Source: Marinobacter pelagius (GTDB lineage: Bacteria > Pseudomonadota > Gammaproteobacteria > Pseudomonadales > Oleiphilaceae). Taken from it: a stretch of 64,000 nt of DNA. Positions 43,833 to 51,569 of the stretch are shown in pieces. The notes under the pieces are model-generated. The model made no database searches and had not been told where the DNA came from. It was given only the letters and a program-made list of their open reading frames with translations. The stretch covers positions 88,001 through 152,000 of the forward strand of contig NZ_QNRO01000007.1 of assembly GCF_003315345.1 (NCBI RefSeq). The letters run 5' to 3'. The position numbers and the translations under genes are program-made. Every line of letters begins with the position of its first letter. The first letter of the stretch is position 1.

Positions 43833-44243
43833 TCATTGCATTTTTTCTTCGAGAATTGAAATCGACCTAGCGCTACCAAACTTTGGAACTTGGATGTTGT
43901 GCTTTTGAATCAGGTTCGCCATCTCATAATTCTGATATAGCAGCGACATATAGCGAGTTTTGAGGATTTCGTTCTCTCTTCTAAGCGCGCCGATCTCTGC
44001 GTCTTTCTTGGCAACCTGTTTACCAGCTATCTCTTTAGGTGTGCGTTTAGCGATGGCTTCACTAGCTTTTTCAATATCATCGATTAGCTGCTCAAACCCT
44101 GGTCTCTTACGTATGGATCCGCGCTTTTTGCCAGCCTCCATCGCAACAGTATCTTTGTTTATCGCGGTGCCCTTCGGGACGTTTACAGGCTTGTTTTTCT
44201 TGAGTCTTTCGAGGGCCGCATAGTAGTCATCAACTGCACCCAT
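43833..44243 (-). CDS. Small coiled-coil protein, last gene of the recombinase operon (TnpC-like)
   Basis: 136 residues. The ATG at 44243 shares a base with the stop of the preceding gene (TAATG) and has GGAGG nine bases upstream; ATG 44252 is too close to that site. A basic N-terminal half (KKRGSIRKRPGFEQLIDDIE) is followed by a coiled coil (KQVAKKDAEIGALRRENEIL) and a short tail. Tn554-type elements have a comparable small TnpC coding for a basic coiled-coil helper, and gamma-mobile-trio islands also carry a third small or accessory protein. Assignment to either is tentative. Confidence 0.65.
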   Translation of the reverse strand: MGAVDDYYAALERLKKNKPVNVPKGTAINKDTVAMEAGKKRGSIRKRPGFEQLIDDIEKASEAIAKRTPKEIAGKQVAKKDAEIGALRRENEILKTRYMSLLYQNYEMANLIQKHNIQVPKFGSARSISILEEKMQ

Positions 44244-44518
44244 TACGCCCATCCTCCGTCGCTGAGTATTGTCTTTATCTTTTCAAGCTCGCGCAAAACC
44301 TCATGGAATTCTGGAGAATTCTCATCCATGTTTTTAAGGCTGTTTTCCAGGCCTTCTGAGTGAGCTTTGAGTTTCTCTGCACTGTCGGCACAAATATCAG
44401 GAACGATGTGGCTGGTGCTTTCTACGACCTCGTTTTTGCCACCTGTCGAGCAAACATCTGCACTCATGCAGCTACCCAGATTGGTTCCTACGTATTTTTC
44501 GTCTTTGACCCCAGTCAT
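44243..44518 (-). CDS. 91-residue protein matching the C-terminal domain of the upstream recombinase
   Basis: Starts in an ATGA overlap with the stop of the 685-residue gene (ATG 44518; the frame to 44623 is inside that gene). Its sequence echoes the last about 75 residues of that protein: paired cysteines (GSCMSADVC; VPDICADSAEKLKAHSEGLE) and SLKNMDENSPEFHEVLREL, aligned with LEDLDRNSPAYRTTESELKK. It is therefore a stand-alone copy of the Cys-containing tail, possibly a regulator or adaptor of the recombinase. Confidence 0.7.
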   Translation of the reverse strand: MTGVKDEKYVGTNLGSCMSADVCSTGGKNEVVESTSHIVPDICADSAEKLKAHSEGLENSLKNMDENSPEFHEVLRELEKIKTILSDGGWA

Positions 44519-46572
44519 AGCTCGATACCTTCCTCTTCCAGAAGTTTCACTTTGATTTTCTTCAGCTCCGATTCTGTGGTTCTGTAAGCAGGTGAGTTCC
44601 TGTCGAGGTCTTCCAGACCCCATTCAAGATCCTCTGCATATGCTTTTAGCTTTTTGCCTCCGTCACCACCAATAATGGAATCTGGGCAGCCGAACACGCA
44701 TGGGACAACTTCGTCTATGCCGTAGGAGTCGCAAACTTCTTTTCTCGTGCAGCCTCCTACCACGGTATCTCTGTATGCAATTCTTCCTTCTCTGATTCCT
44801 TTCTCTGTTTCTTTACGACTTTTCATAACCTTGGGTAGGTTGGACTCATCCTTATCCTTTTGAATATGTTTTCCAGCGCCTCCGCTCAACCTTGTACTAG
44901 CCGCAATTACGTTCTCGTGAAAAGCCAATGCCATGTTAAATACTTGTTGCTCTCTAAAGTCTTTAACCAATGCATGTTCGTCGGGAATGCTCCCATCCTC
45001 ATTTAATATAAGGTTTTCGGCGAACGATGAGTTCTCGGAGTACAGAGCCGTCATCATTAGGCTCAAATGCTTGAGCTGGCTACCAAGTGACGGAAGGGAG
45101 ACCATTCCCGATCTTGATGCGTACACAACGAGCGCTCTTCGATACTGGTGATTTGCGAATGGCCAGGCTTGACCAACTTCATATTCCCAGTCTCTCAGCG
45201 CATCGAAGGTTTCAAGCTCATCAACGTCTTCTTGTTCTATCTCAAAGTTCGATATTAGCTTGGCTGAAGAAACAACGCCTGCCATTACGGTCGTCGGGTA
45301 GTCATAGTGCACAAACCGCTTTTGCGTAGTTGGATGTGACGAAAACCATAGCGGCATTTTCGATCGATCAGGCAATGCAGAAGACCCAGTCATATACATG
45401 TGAAAACAATCCGCTAGAACTTGCGCTATTCGTACTGCTTTCTCAGCAACATCATTGGTTACCCAATACATTGCTTTGGAGTACTCACCACCATTGAGCT
45501 TTGAGGTGTGAGTTTTCAAAACCGTTACGTCACCAAACCCCTTGATGTGGACGCGTTCAATGCAATCGTAAGGGAGAACATCTAACTCATGAGTTCTCAT
45601 ACCAGAGAAAACCAGGCAAGCTAGACCACAGATCTTTTGGACCTCGGCCAGGTAACTACGTAGGGAAAAAAAAGAGATATTAGAACAGCGCGTATCGAAT
45701 AAATCGGAAAGTCCTGATTCCTCTTTTGCGATCTCAGCTGATTGGAGTTTGACTTGCCCTTTTGACGGGAATTTTTCACGACAATCTATGCCGGAAGCTA
45801 TTCTTTTATTCCGAATGCGTCTCTTTTTACTTTCGAACGCATCTCCTTTGAATGCGAAATAGTCCATTTCGGTAAAGTATCGAGCAAAAAACTCATTTAT
45901 TTGCGGTAGGTAAGACCCAACGTAGTCTAACTCACTAGTAATTGTATTGATAAGTCGTGCATAAAGTCTGCTTGGAACAAGTGGAGTTCTTTTGCCGTCA
46001 CCTCTTGTATAAGCTTTTGACAGTAACGTCATTAAGTAGTCATAGTCATCAGGACTAAATAGCGAAAGACCAAGAATATCTCTGGTGTCGGGCCTGTTTA
46101 AAACGTAATTTATCCGATAAAAAACTACGCGAGCAGATGACCCCCTGATATTGTCAATATCATCCAAAGTATTTGCTACGGATTGCCTCAGGGCCGCCTG
46201 AAAGAATGAGTTCTCACTTGCGTTTGCCAGAGAGCATCCAGTCCTGTGTGCCAACCTAGCCAACTTTCGAAGCACGGAAAAATAATTCGGAAATGTTTTT
46301 ACGTTCTCTCTCATCCGAGCTTCTGGTGTAGCGATGAGGGTGAAAAAAATCTTCTTCAGTTGAAGTTTAATTTCGTAATACAAAGCATCCGGTTGCTTAT
46401 CAAACCAAGAGGCGAAATTTAGAGGTTTCAAGCCCTGTTCGTAGGAGAAATCCCATGTGTCATCCTCAAATCGATGCCACGGCAAGCCGTCAGCATCTAC
46501 CGTAATTACTGTAGAGGGGTCTATTCCCGTTCGTTGGATCTCTTTGAGATCTACACTTTTACGTAGCAACAT
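44515..46572 (-). CDS. Large recombinase-type protein, third of the trio
   Basis: 685 residues, beginning two bases after the stop of the preceding gene. The middle contains the Arg-containing motif CLVFSGMRTHELDVLPYDCI (about 330-350) expected at box I of tyrosine recombinases. A later region includes HYDYPTTVMAGVVSSAKLIS and FANHQYRRALVVYASRSGMV (His-x-x-Arg-like), but the final tyrosine is not obvious. The C-terminus has a Cys cluster (CTRKEVCDSYGIDEVVPC, VFGC) and a helical tail. It is probably a highly diverged recombinase subunit acting with the other two to move the island. Confidence 0.72.
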   Translation of the reverse strand: MLLRKSVDLKEIQRTGIDPSTVITVDADGLPWHRFEDDTWDFSYEQGLKPLNFASWFDKQPDALYYEIKLQLKKIFFTLIATPEARMRENVKTFPNYFSVLRKLARLAHRTGCSLANASENSFFQAALRQSVANTLDDIDNIRGSSARVVFYRINYVLNRPDTRDILGLSLFSPDDYDYLMTLLSKAYTRGDGKRTPLVPSRLYARLINTITSELDYVGSYLPQINEFFARYFTEMDYFAFKGDAFESKKRRIRNKRIASGIDCREKFPSKGQVKLQSAEIAKEESGLSDLFDTRCSNISFFSLRSYLAEVQKICGLACLVFSGMRTHELDVLPYDCIERVHIKGFGDVTVLKTHTSKLNGGEYSKAMYWVTNDVAEKAVRIAQVLADCFHMYMTGSSALPDRSKMPLWFSSHPTTQKRFVHYDYPTTVMAGVVSSAKLISNFEIEQEDVDELETFDALRDWEYEVGQAWPFANHQYRRALVVYASRSGMVSLPSLGSQLKHLSLMMTALYSENSSFAENLILNEDGSIPDEHALVKDFREQQVFNMALAFHENVIAASTRLSGGAGKHIQKDKDESNLPKVMKSRKETEKGIREGRIAYRDTVVGGCTRKEVCDSYGIDEVVPCVFGCPDSIIGGDGGKKLKAYAEDLEWGLEDLDRNSPAYRTTESELKKIKVKLLEEEGIEL

Positions 46573-46574
46573 AG

Positions 46575-48527
46575 TTAAGCCTCTAGCGCGTTCATGAAGG
46601 CATCAATCTTATTTCTCCAGTATTTTGAGTAGTTACCGGCTTCTACCTCCGAAAGTGCTTTATCGTAAACCAAACCATGCTCTTCGCTTGTGTTTCTAAA
46701 ATCGTCAATGATGTCGTCAATTCGCTCCATTATCGGAAGAAACTTTTCAACATGCTCATCGATATTTCGCGATACTTCCTTAGTTTGCTTCCTAAGCCAG
46801 GCCTTCGCAGAAAGAATTAGCTTAATATCTTGAATATCTGCATGGTGACCAAAGTGAACGCAGAAAAAACAGGTTAACGGCGCACTACAGCGTGGCTGTG
46901 GGGCAAACTCAGTCACGCCTTGTATTTGAGCAGGAGCCTCTTCATTGGCTTCACAACTTCCTGTGTGTATTCGTGCCCCAGAGGTATGTATCGGTACTGA
47001 GGCTGAGTAGGTTTTAGCTTTAATTGAGACAGCCTTTGTAAGAGCGTCAAAAAAGGACGTAAGCTCTCTGGCTGAGTCTTCGAACGACTTATAATTGTAG
47101 TTCTTTCGGGTGACTTCAGGAGAGCGTCCCATTATTTTTGAAACCTTACTGATATCACCATTTGTAAGATCAAGAAAGTTAATGGTTTTGAAATCTCTTC
47201 CAGATTTACTTAACGGTGTTTCTGCATTTGGCGGGAAGCCAACTTGATTTGTGTTACTAATTCTCAGAAGATTTGCATTAGCTTGGGATAACTGGAATGA
47301 CCGATTGGTCTGATATGACTTTTCACTGACTAGAGGGATGCCGAGATTACCGAAATCTTGGTCATACTTATCAACAGTAAGCTTTCTTATCTTCAAATAT
47401 TTTCGCCAAAGCGGTAAAAACTTGGCAGAAAAACGCATAGGCTTTTTAGAGTATCCAGCTCTAGCCTTTGTTACTGCTTGACGTTTTGCGTCAGACGATT
47501 TGCTCAATGGTAATGAAAAATCAACACCCTCAAGCTGTTCAATATTACAACCTGAAGCCATCAGTAGAAGGTGGGAAAAATGTATTCCCGCCTTTCGGAA
47601 AAGATGCAAAGTGAAAAATTCATCTTCACTGATAAGCTGAGCACAATATTTTCGATGATTAACGCCCAAATATCTTCTGTGTCCGAGTTCTTTCACTCTT
47701 TTTTTTACCGCTTCAGCATCGAAAATAAAGTTATCGTTTTCGTCGAAAAACTGATCTTGGCCACTATCTCGCCCACTCGATCTAGAATCTTCAAGGCTTA
47801 GAGAGTCTAGCCGAAAGGTCCACTGCTTATAGTCTTGGAATCCAATATCCTGCCTTGGAACTATCAGGGGACGTTCTTGATTGTTTAAGAGGAATGATGC
47901 GATTGCTTCAAAATGACGCAGGTTGAGTTTCCAAAAAATCTTCACATCGTTTTCGGAGGCCCGCCGTGTTTGGGGATCGCTATACGCGCCTTTTTGGTCT
48001 ATCTTGAGCGCACTATTTTTTAGCGTCTCCATCTTCAACCCACTTGATATCGATAGAAAAAACTGCATGCCATATTGAATCTTCTTGAGACTCCCCCTTG
48101 TTCGCGACTTGCCTTTAATTGCAGAACCGCGAGCCTCTCGATATAAATACTCTGTAAAACGATAGTATGTTTCAAAGGCATCTTTATGAGAATAGATAAA
48201 ATTCATTCTTTCATGTTCTTCTAGCCAGTCGAAAATCGAGAGTATATGAACGATATAGCCTTTTGATACCTTGCGGCAGCGACGGATATACTCTTCAACA
48301 ATCTTACATCTAGCCGGAGATAAGCTTGATTTAACTACTGAACCAGCCGAAGTTATATATTTGGCCCTTTCATGGTAGCACGCGGCATAAATATGAAAGT
48401 TGTGGTTTTTATAAGCAATTGTGGTGCGTTCAGGATATACATCCTTAATTGGAACCGACTCATCATACGCATCAATATAAATTGGATCGTCAATGGTCTC
48501 ATAAATAGACTGCACTTCTTTGGTCAT
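46575..48527 (-). CDS. Large tyrosine-recombinase-type protein, second of the trio
   Basis: 650 residues. Its ATG (48527) overlaps the stop of the first recombinase gene. The catalytic half has HLLLMASGCNIEQLEGVDFS (box I position, where the Arg appears replaced by Asn), and a late segment SKIMGRSPEVTRKNYNYKSF with the H/W and Tyr region (Gly-Arg-Ser-Pro ... Asn-Tyr-Asn-Tyr). The C-terminus carries a zinc-like cluster RCSAPLTCFFCVHFGHHAD followed by a helical tail, as in TnpB-type partners of Tn554 and other trio elements. Loss of the box I Arg suggests a structural rather than catalytic role; that reading needs an alignment. Confidence 0.75.
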   Translation of the reverse strand: MTKEVQSIYETIDDPIYIDAYDESVPIKDVYPERTTIAYKNHNFHIYAACYHERAKYITSAGSVVKSSLSPARCKIVEEYIRRCRKVSKGYIVHILSIFDWLEEHERMNFIYSHKDAFETYYRFTEYLYREARGSAIKGKSRTRGSLKKIQYGMQFFLSISSGLKMETLKNSALKIDQKGAYSDPQTRRASENDVKIFWKLNLRHFEAIASFLLNNQERPLIVPRQDIGFQDYKQWTFRLDSLSLEDSRSSGRDSGQDQFFDENDNFIFDAEAVKKRVKELGHRRYLGVNHRKYCAQLISEDEFFTLHLFRKAGIHFSHLLLMASGCNIEQLEGVDFSLPLSKSSDAKRQAVTKARAGYSKKPMRFSAKFLPLWRKYLKIRKLTVDKYDQDFGNLGIPLVSEKSYQTNRSFQLSQANANLLRISNTNQVGFPPNAETPLSKSGRDFKTINFLDLTNGDISKVSKIMGRSPEVTRKNYNYKSFEDSARELTSFFDALTKAVSIKAKTYSASVPIHTSGARIHTGSCEANEEAPAQIQGVTEFAPQPRCSAPLTCFFCVHFGHHADIQDIKLILSAKAWLRKQTKEVSRNIDEHVEKFLPIMERIDDIIDDFRNTSEEHGLVYDKALSEVEAGNYSKYWRNKIDAFMNALEA

Positions 48528-50020
48528 GTAGGGAAAGTCCCATTTAGAATCGCGTAATGATCGTCTTCAAGCTTGTTTATTTCTTCCACTTCAGAAGCAT
48601 AGTTTAAATATTGATAGGTCGTTTGTATAGAGCTATGTCCTAGCCTTACTTTCAACTGGCCAACCCCAACATTTGGATTTTTGCCTGCATTTATCCAGTT
48701 TCTCATAAAGTTCATTCCATAAGTCGCCCTCAAATCGTGAAACTTAAAATCCCTGAAGTCTGGGTGCTGAGCACCAATGAACTCTTTCAATCTATTCATG
48801 AGAGTATTTATTGCCTGTCCCTCAGCAATTGGAAAGTCAACTCGGTCCTGTAAACTTAACCTCTTACTATAAGAAGGGTCAGATCTATCTTTAAGTTCTT
48901 TATGGCTTGTGTAAAAAGGCCTTCCTTCGGTGTTAAGGAAAAGGTAGTTTTCGTCGCATTCCCCATAAAAACTATGTTTTCGTTTTTCTTTCGCAGAGTC
49001 TGAGTCTGCATAACCAAGTAATTCTATTACCAGGTCCACTGGGAAAAATAGGGATGAACGCTTGCCATATTTCATTTCGCCTTTTAGGTCAGTAAGACAT
49101 CCTGCGCCAATAGAAAGTATTACTTCTCCATATTTATTTGGCTTCTTCCTTGAAAGATCGCGCAAATCAGAAATTCTTAGGGTGGCTATTGATTGTAATC
49201 TTGCACCTGTTCGCAGTGCAGTATGTGCCATTAACTCAAAAACCCTATTTCCATAGTTTGAAATAGATTCGAGTAAAATCGCTTGGTCATTAAGGTTTAA
49301 TGGAATGAGATTGTCGCCATCTTGTATAACGTTCGGATCATCATCTTGTGAGTTTGAGACTCGGAACGATATATCAGTGGTTACAGCACTCATGATCGCT
49401 TGAATGCCTTTAGAGTTTATATATCGGACGCTTACTGAGAATTCCTTGAATGGATCATTTTCTATTAGACTCTCCTCAACGAGCCCCCACTCCAAAGCCT
49501 TCCTGTAAAGCTGGATTACCTGAGACATCCTCTCTTTTACAGTGCTCAGACCGATTACCTGGGGTGTTTTTCTTAGTAAATTTTGTAGGTAGCGCTTATA
49601 AACGTATGTAACACGGTCATCAGGGTCTTCCGGGAAATGAAGATCATGAATGTTGTGGCCGACTTTCTGCATTGACTCTATCCACCGCAAGTAAGCACTT
49701 AAATGTTTAGCTTTCGAATGCAACGTTTTGATGGACGGCTCAGAAGTTTTTGCAGCTTCGTAGAAATATCTTTGCAAGTAGAGGTTGCCTAGATCCCAGG
49801 GCTCTCCAGAGTCTTTGAAGATCATAGGAAAATTTCTGATCAGTCGTTCCTGTTGAGGAATGATTCCTTCTCTAAAATCAATATACTTGATCGGCCTGAA
49901 GGTGGCGGTGGGCGTTTTGCTGGATAAATCCCAAGTAACAATCTTCGGATTAAAGAAGTCAATCTTAGATAGTCGACTTTTGGCCGTTAGACCTTCCTTT
50001 GATTTTTGACCTCTACCCAT
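48524..50020 (-). CDS. Tyrosine recombinase/integrase, first of the trio (GmtY/TnpA-like)
   Basis: 498 residues. An N-terminal SAM-like DNA-binding domain (about 80-200) is followed by a complete catalytic domain: box I TALRTGARLQSIATLRISDL (Arg), Lys in LKGEMKYGKRS, box II KFHDLRATYGMNFM (His-x-x-Arg), RLGHSSIQTTYQYLNYASE (His and nucleophilic Tyr). It should cut and rejoin DNA at the island ends. The start ATG lies 75 bases from the right junction, so the promoter sits among the TTTAGG repeats and recombination or recombinase binding there could regulate it. The family is certain; the sub-family name is tentative. Confidence 0.92.
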   Translation of the reverse strand: MGRGQKSKEGLTAKSRLSKIDFFNPKIVTWDLSSKTPTATFRPIKYIDFREGIIPQQERLIRNFPMIFKDSGEPWDLGNLYLQRYFYEAAKTSEPSIKTLHSKAKHLSAYLRWIESMQKVGHNIHDLHFPEDPDDRVTYVYKRYLQNLLRKTPQVIGLSTVKERMSQVIQLYRKALEWGLVEESLIENDPFKEFSVSVRYINSKGIQAIMSAVTTDISFRVSNSQDDDPNVIQDGDNLIPLNLNDQAILLESISNYGNRVFELMAHTALRTGARLQSIATLRISDLRDLSRKKPNKYGEVILSIGAGCLTDLKGEMKYGKRSSLFFPVDLVIELLGYADSDSAKEKRKHSFYGECDENYLFLNTEGRPFYTSHKELKDRSDPSYSKRLSLQDRVDFPIAEGQAINTLMNRLKEFIGAQHPDFRDFKFHDLRATYGMNFMRNWINAGKNPNVGVGQLKVRLGHSSIQTTYQYLNYASEVEEINKLEDDHYAILNGTFPT

Positions 50021-50027
50021 TTTGTTT

Positions 50028-50092
50028 CCCTAAACGTTTTGTACATAATGTGGTGCGTTTAGGTTGAGATGTCAATAGGCATGCGTTTAGGG
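50028..50092. repeat. Right island end: three CGTTTAGG repeats
   Basis: CCCTAAACG (inverted) at 50028-50036, GCGTTTAGG at 50055-50063 and GCGTTTAGGG at 50083-50092. The last abuts the junction with the symporter fragment. The core matches the TTTAGGT repeats at 30251-30280. These are likely recombinase binding sites, and the first lies in the ribosome-site region of the first recombinase gene. Confidence 0.7.
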
Positions 50093-50094
50093 TG

Positions 50095-50352
50095 TAGCGG
50101 GATGACAATCATCTGGATGGTGGCGAGGAAGAGGTGGCCGGGAAACGCCAGCCAGTTACCGATCAACCTCCCTTTTTCCGGCTCGATCAGGCCGACCGAG
50201 GGGCCGAGAAGGGTTCCGACCACCAGGCCGGCCCCCATCCCGATCAATACCTTGAGCCATAGTCGTCCCTTCACTAGCCCGGAAAGGTACACGTTCAGGT
50301 GTCGAAGTGGGCGCAGGTAATAATTCGGGAAGTCTTCGCTGTTATTTGTCAT
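50095..50352 (-). pseudogene. Dicarboxylate/amino acid:cation symporter, 5' part, cut off by the island
   Basis: 86 codons from ATG 50352. The leader is followed by LWLKVLIGMGAGLVVGTLLG (membrane helix 1) and PGHLFLATIQMIVIPL (helix 2), the standard start of DAACS transporters. After the Leu codon the frame runs into island sequence and stops after 11 foreign codons. Joined to the fragment at 29115-30212 it makes a protein of about 450 residues, the normal size. Confidence 0.92.
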
Positions 50353-50432
50353 GCTGGCGTCGTCCCTGTGCTTGCCAAGTGCTGACCTGAGCCTAGACTG
50401 AAAACAGATCGATCATAAAAAGAGGAATTGCC

Positions 50433-50672
50433 ATGCCATTCTCGCCGAACCACCTTGCAGAGCTCAATCTGTTACTGCAGTTTCCCTCCACCTCCATGCA
50501 GGAGGGTATCAAGGTGCATGCCCATTCCGCCGCGCCGGAAACGGTCCGGGCCGCCGAGAGCCTGTTCGCCAAGGGGCTGATCAGCCAGAAGGACGGCGGC
50601 TACCTGACACCAATGGGGACCGAGGCGGTAGAACTGACCCACAAGCTGCAGTCCATACTGACCAGCAAGTGA
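50433..50672 (+). CDS. TIGR02647 family protein
   Basis: 79 residues with AGAGGA upstream. Matches the short TIGR02647 family of gammaproteobacteria: FSPNHLAELNLLLQFPSTSM, QEGIKVHAHSAAPETVRAAE, SLFAKGLISQKDGGYLTPMG. The family probably adopts a winged-helix-like fold; function unknown. It lies divergent from the symporter promoter. Confidence 0.85.
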   Translation: MPFSPNHLAELNLLLQFPSTSMQEGIKVHAHSAAPETVRAAESLFAKGLISQKDGGYLTPMGTEAVELTHKLQSILTSK

Positions 50673-50810
50673 GTCAGCCTGAAACGATGGTACGTACCAT
50701 CCGAGGGTATTCCGCTTTGGGACCAGTTGCGCCGCCGGGTTAGGGTAAGGACTGGACCGGGTGGTTATTTGCGCCCGAAACTTCAGTTCTGGCAAGGAGT
50801 TGAGCGTTTG

Positions 50811-51569
50811 GTGTCTGCCTCCGAACCGAAACAACGAGCCAACTGGACCCGATCGCCGCTGCTGTGGATGGCTGGCAGTGTTGCCGGTGTCGGTCTTATT
50901 GTCGGGATACTGTATGCCCTGGGTGTACACCAGCAGATCGTCGACCTGTTGCGTTGGTTTGATGAGCAGGGTGCCTGGGCGGCGCTTTTCTTCATCGCGA
51001 TCATGATCGCCGCCATGGTCCTGCTGTTGCCGGGTGTTTTATTGACCACGGGGGCCGGCTTTGTGTTCGGTGTCGTTGAGGGCACGGTCTACGTGGTAAT
51101 CGGCACCACCGTCGGGGCCGGGCTTGCGTTTCTGATTGCCCGGTATTTTTTTGGCGAGACCGCCCACATCTACATCCGTAACCGGGCAAAGCTGTCGGTG
51201 GTGACCGATGAGATGGCACCCCATGGCTGGAAGATCGTATTGCTGACGCGGCTGATCCCGTTTTTCCCGGGCAAGGTATCCAACTACCTGTTCGGCCTGA
51301 CCAGCTTTTCATTTCCCGGTTTTGTTGCGGGCACCTTTCTCGGGGTGATTCCTTTCTCACTGCATAACGTTTACCTGGGCTCGCTGGCGGCGGACATCTC
51401 CACCCTGGGGGTTCGGGAAAGTGCCCGTACGCCCCTGGAATGGACCATTTACGGTGCCGGCTTTGTCGGTACCGTATTGGCGGTGGTGTTCCTGAACCGA
51501 CTGGCCAGGCGGGCTCTGGCCCGTTACCGGATGGAAACCGAACCCATGGAACAGGAGGATACTGAATGA
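50811..51569 (+). CDS. TVP38/TMEM64 (DedA-like) family membrane protein
   Basis: 252 residues from GTG 50811 (AAGGAG upstream; the frame is open from 50727). Membrane segments lie near 20-42, 55-80 and 85-110 (TTGAGFVFGVVEGTVYVVIG), 160-185 and 200-225. The family core IARYFFGE ... LLTRLIPFFPGKVSNYLFGL, with conserved Arg and Pro in a re-entrant loop, is present. Family members are implicated in lipid flipping or proton-coupled transport. The stop overlaps the ATG of the next gene (ATGA), indicating coupled expression. Confidence 0.88.
   Translation: MSASEPKQRANWTRSPLLWMAGSVAGVGLIVGILYALGVHQQIVDLLRWFDEQGAWAALFFIAIMIAAMVLLLPGVLLTTGAGFVFGVVEGTVYVVIGTTVGAGLAFLIARYFFGETAHIYIRNRAKLSVVTDEMAPHGWKIVLLTRLIPFFPGKVSNYLFGLTSFSFPGFVAGTFLGVIPFSLHNVYLGSLAADISTLGVRESARTPLEWTIYGAGFVGTVLAVVFLNRLARRALARYRMETEPMEQEDTE

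Larger units (their letters stand above)
30213..50094. mobile_element. About 19.9-kb tyrosine-recombinase-type genomic island inserted in a symporter gene
   Basis: The two halves of one symporter gene flank the region in the same orientation, which fixes the ends to within a few bases. The N-terminal part stops making sense after FLATIQMIVIPL and the C-terminal part resumes at (V)IASVVRG. The right end carries a five-gene recombinase operon reading away from the right junction into the island, and both ends carry TTTAGG repeats. The interior differs in base composition from the flanks (AT-rich at 30-37 kb and 43-50 kb). The cargo is defence-like, antitoxin-like and plasmid-like genes plus an IS. 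Boundaries are inferred, since no empty site is available for comparison. Confidence 0.88.

Noticed and set aside
30213..50094. The island as an integrated prophage
   Set aside because: No capsid, tail, portal, terminase or lysis genes; recombinase trio and cargo instead.
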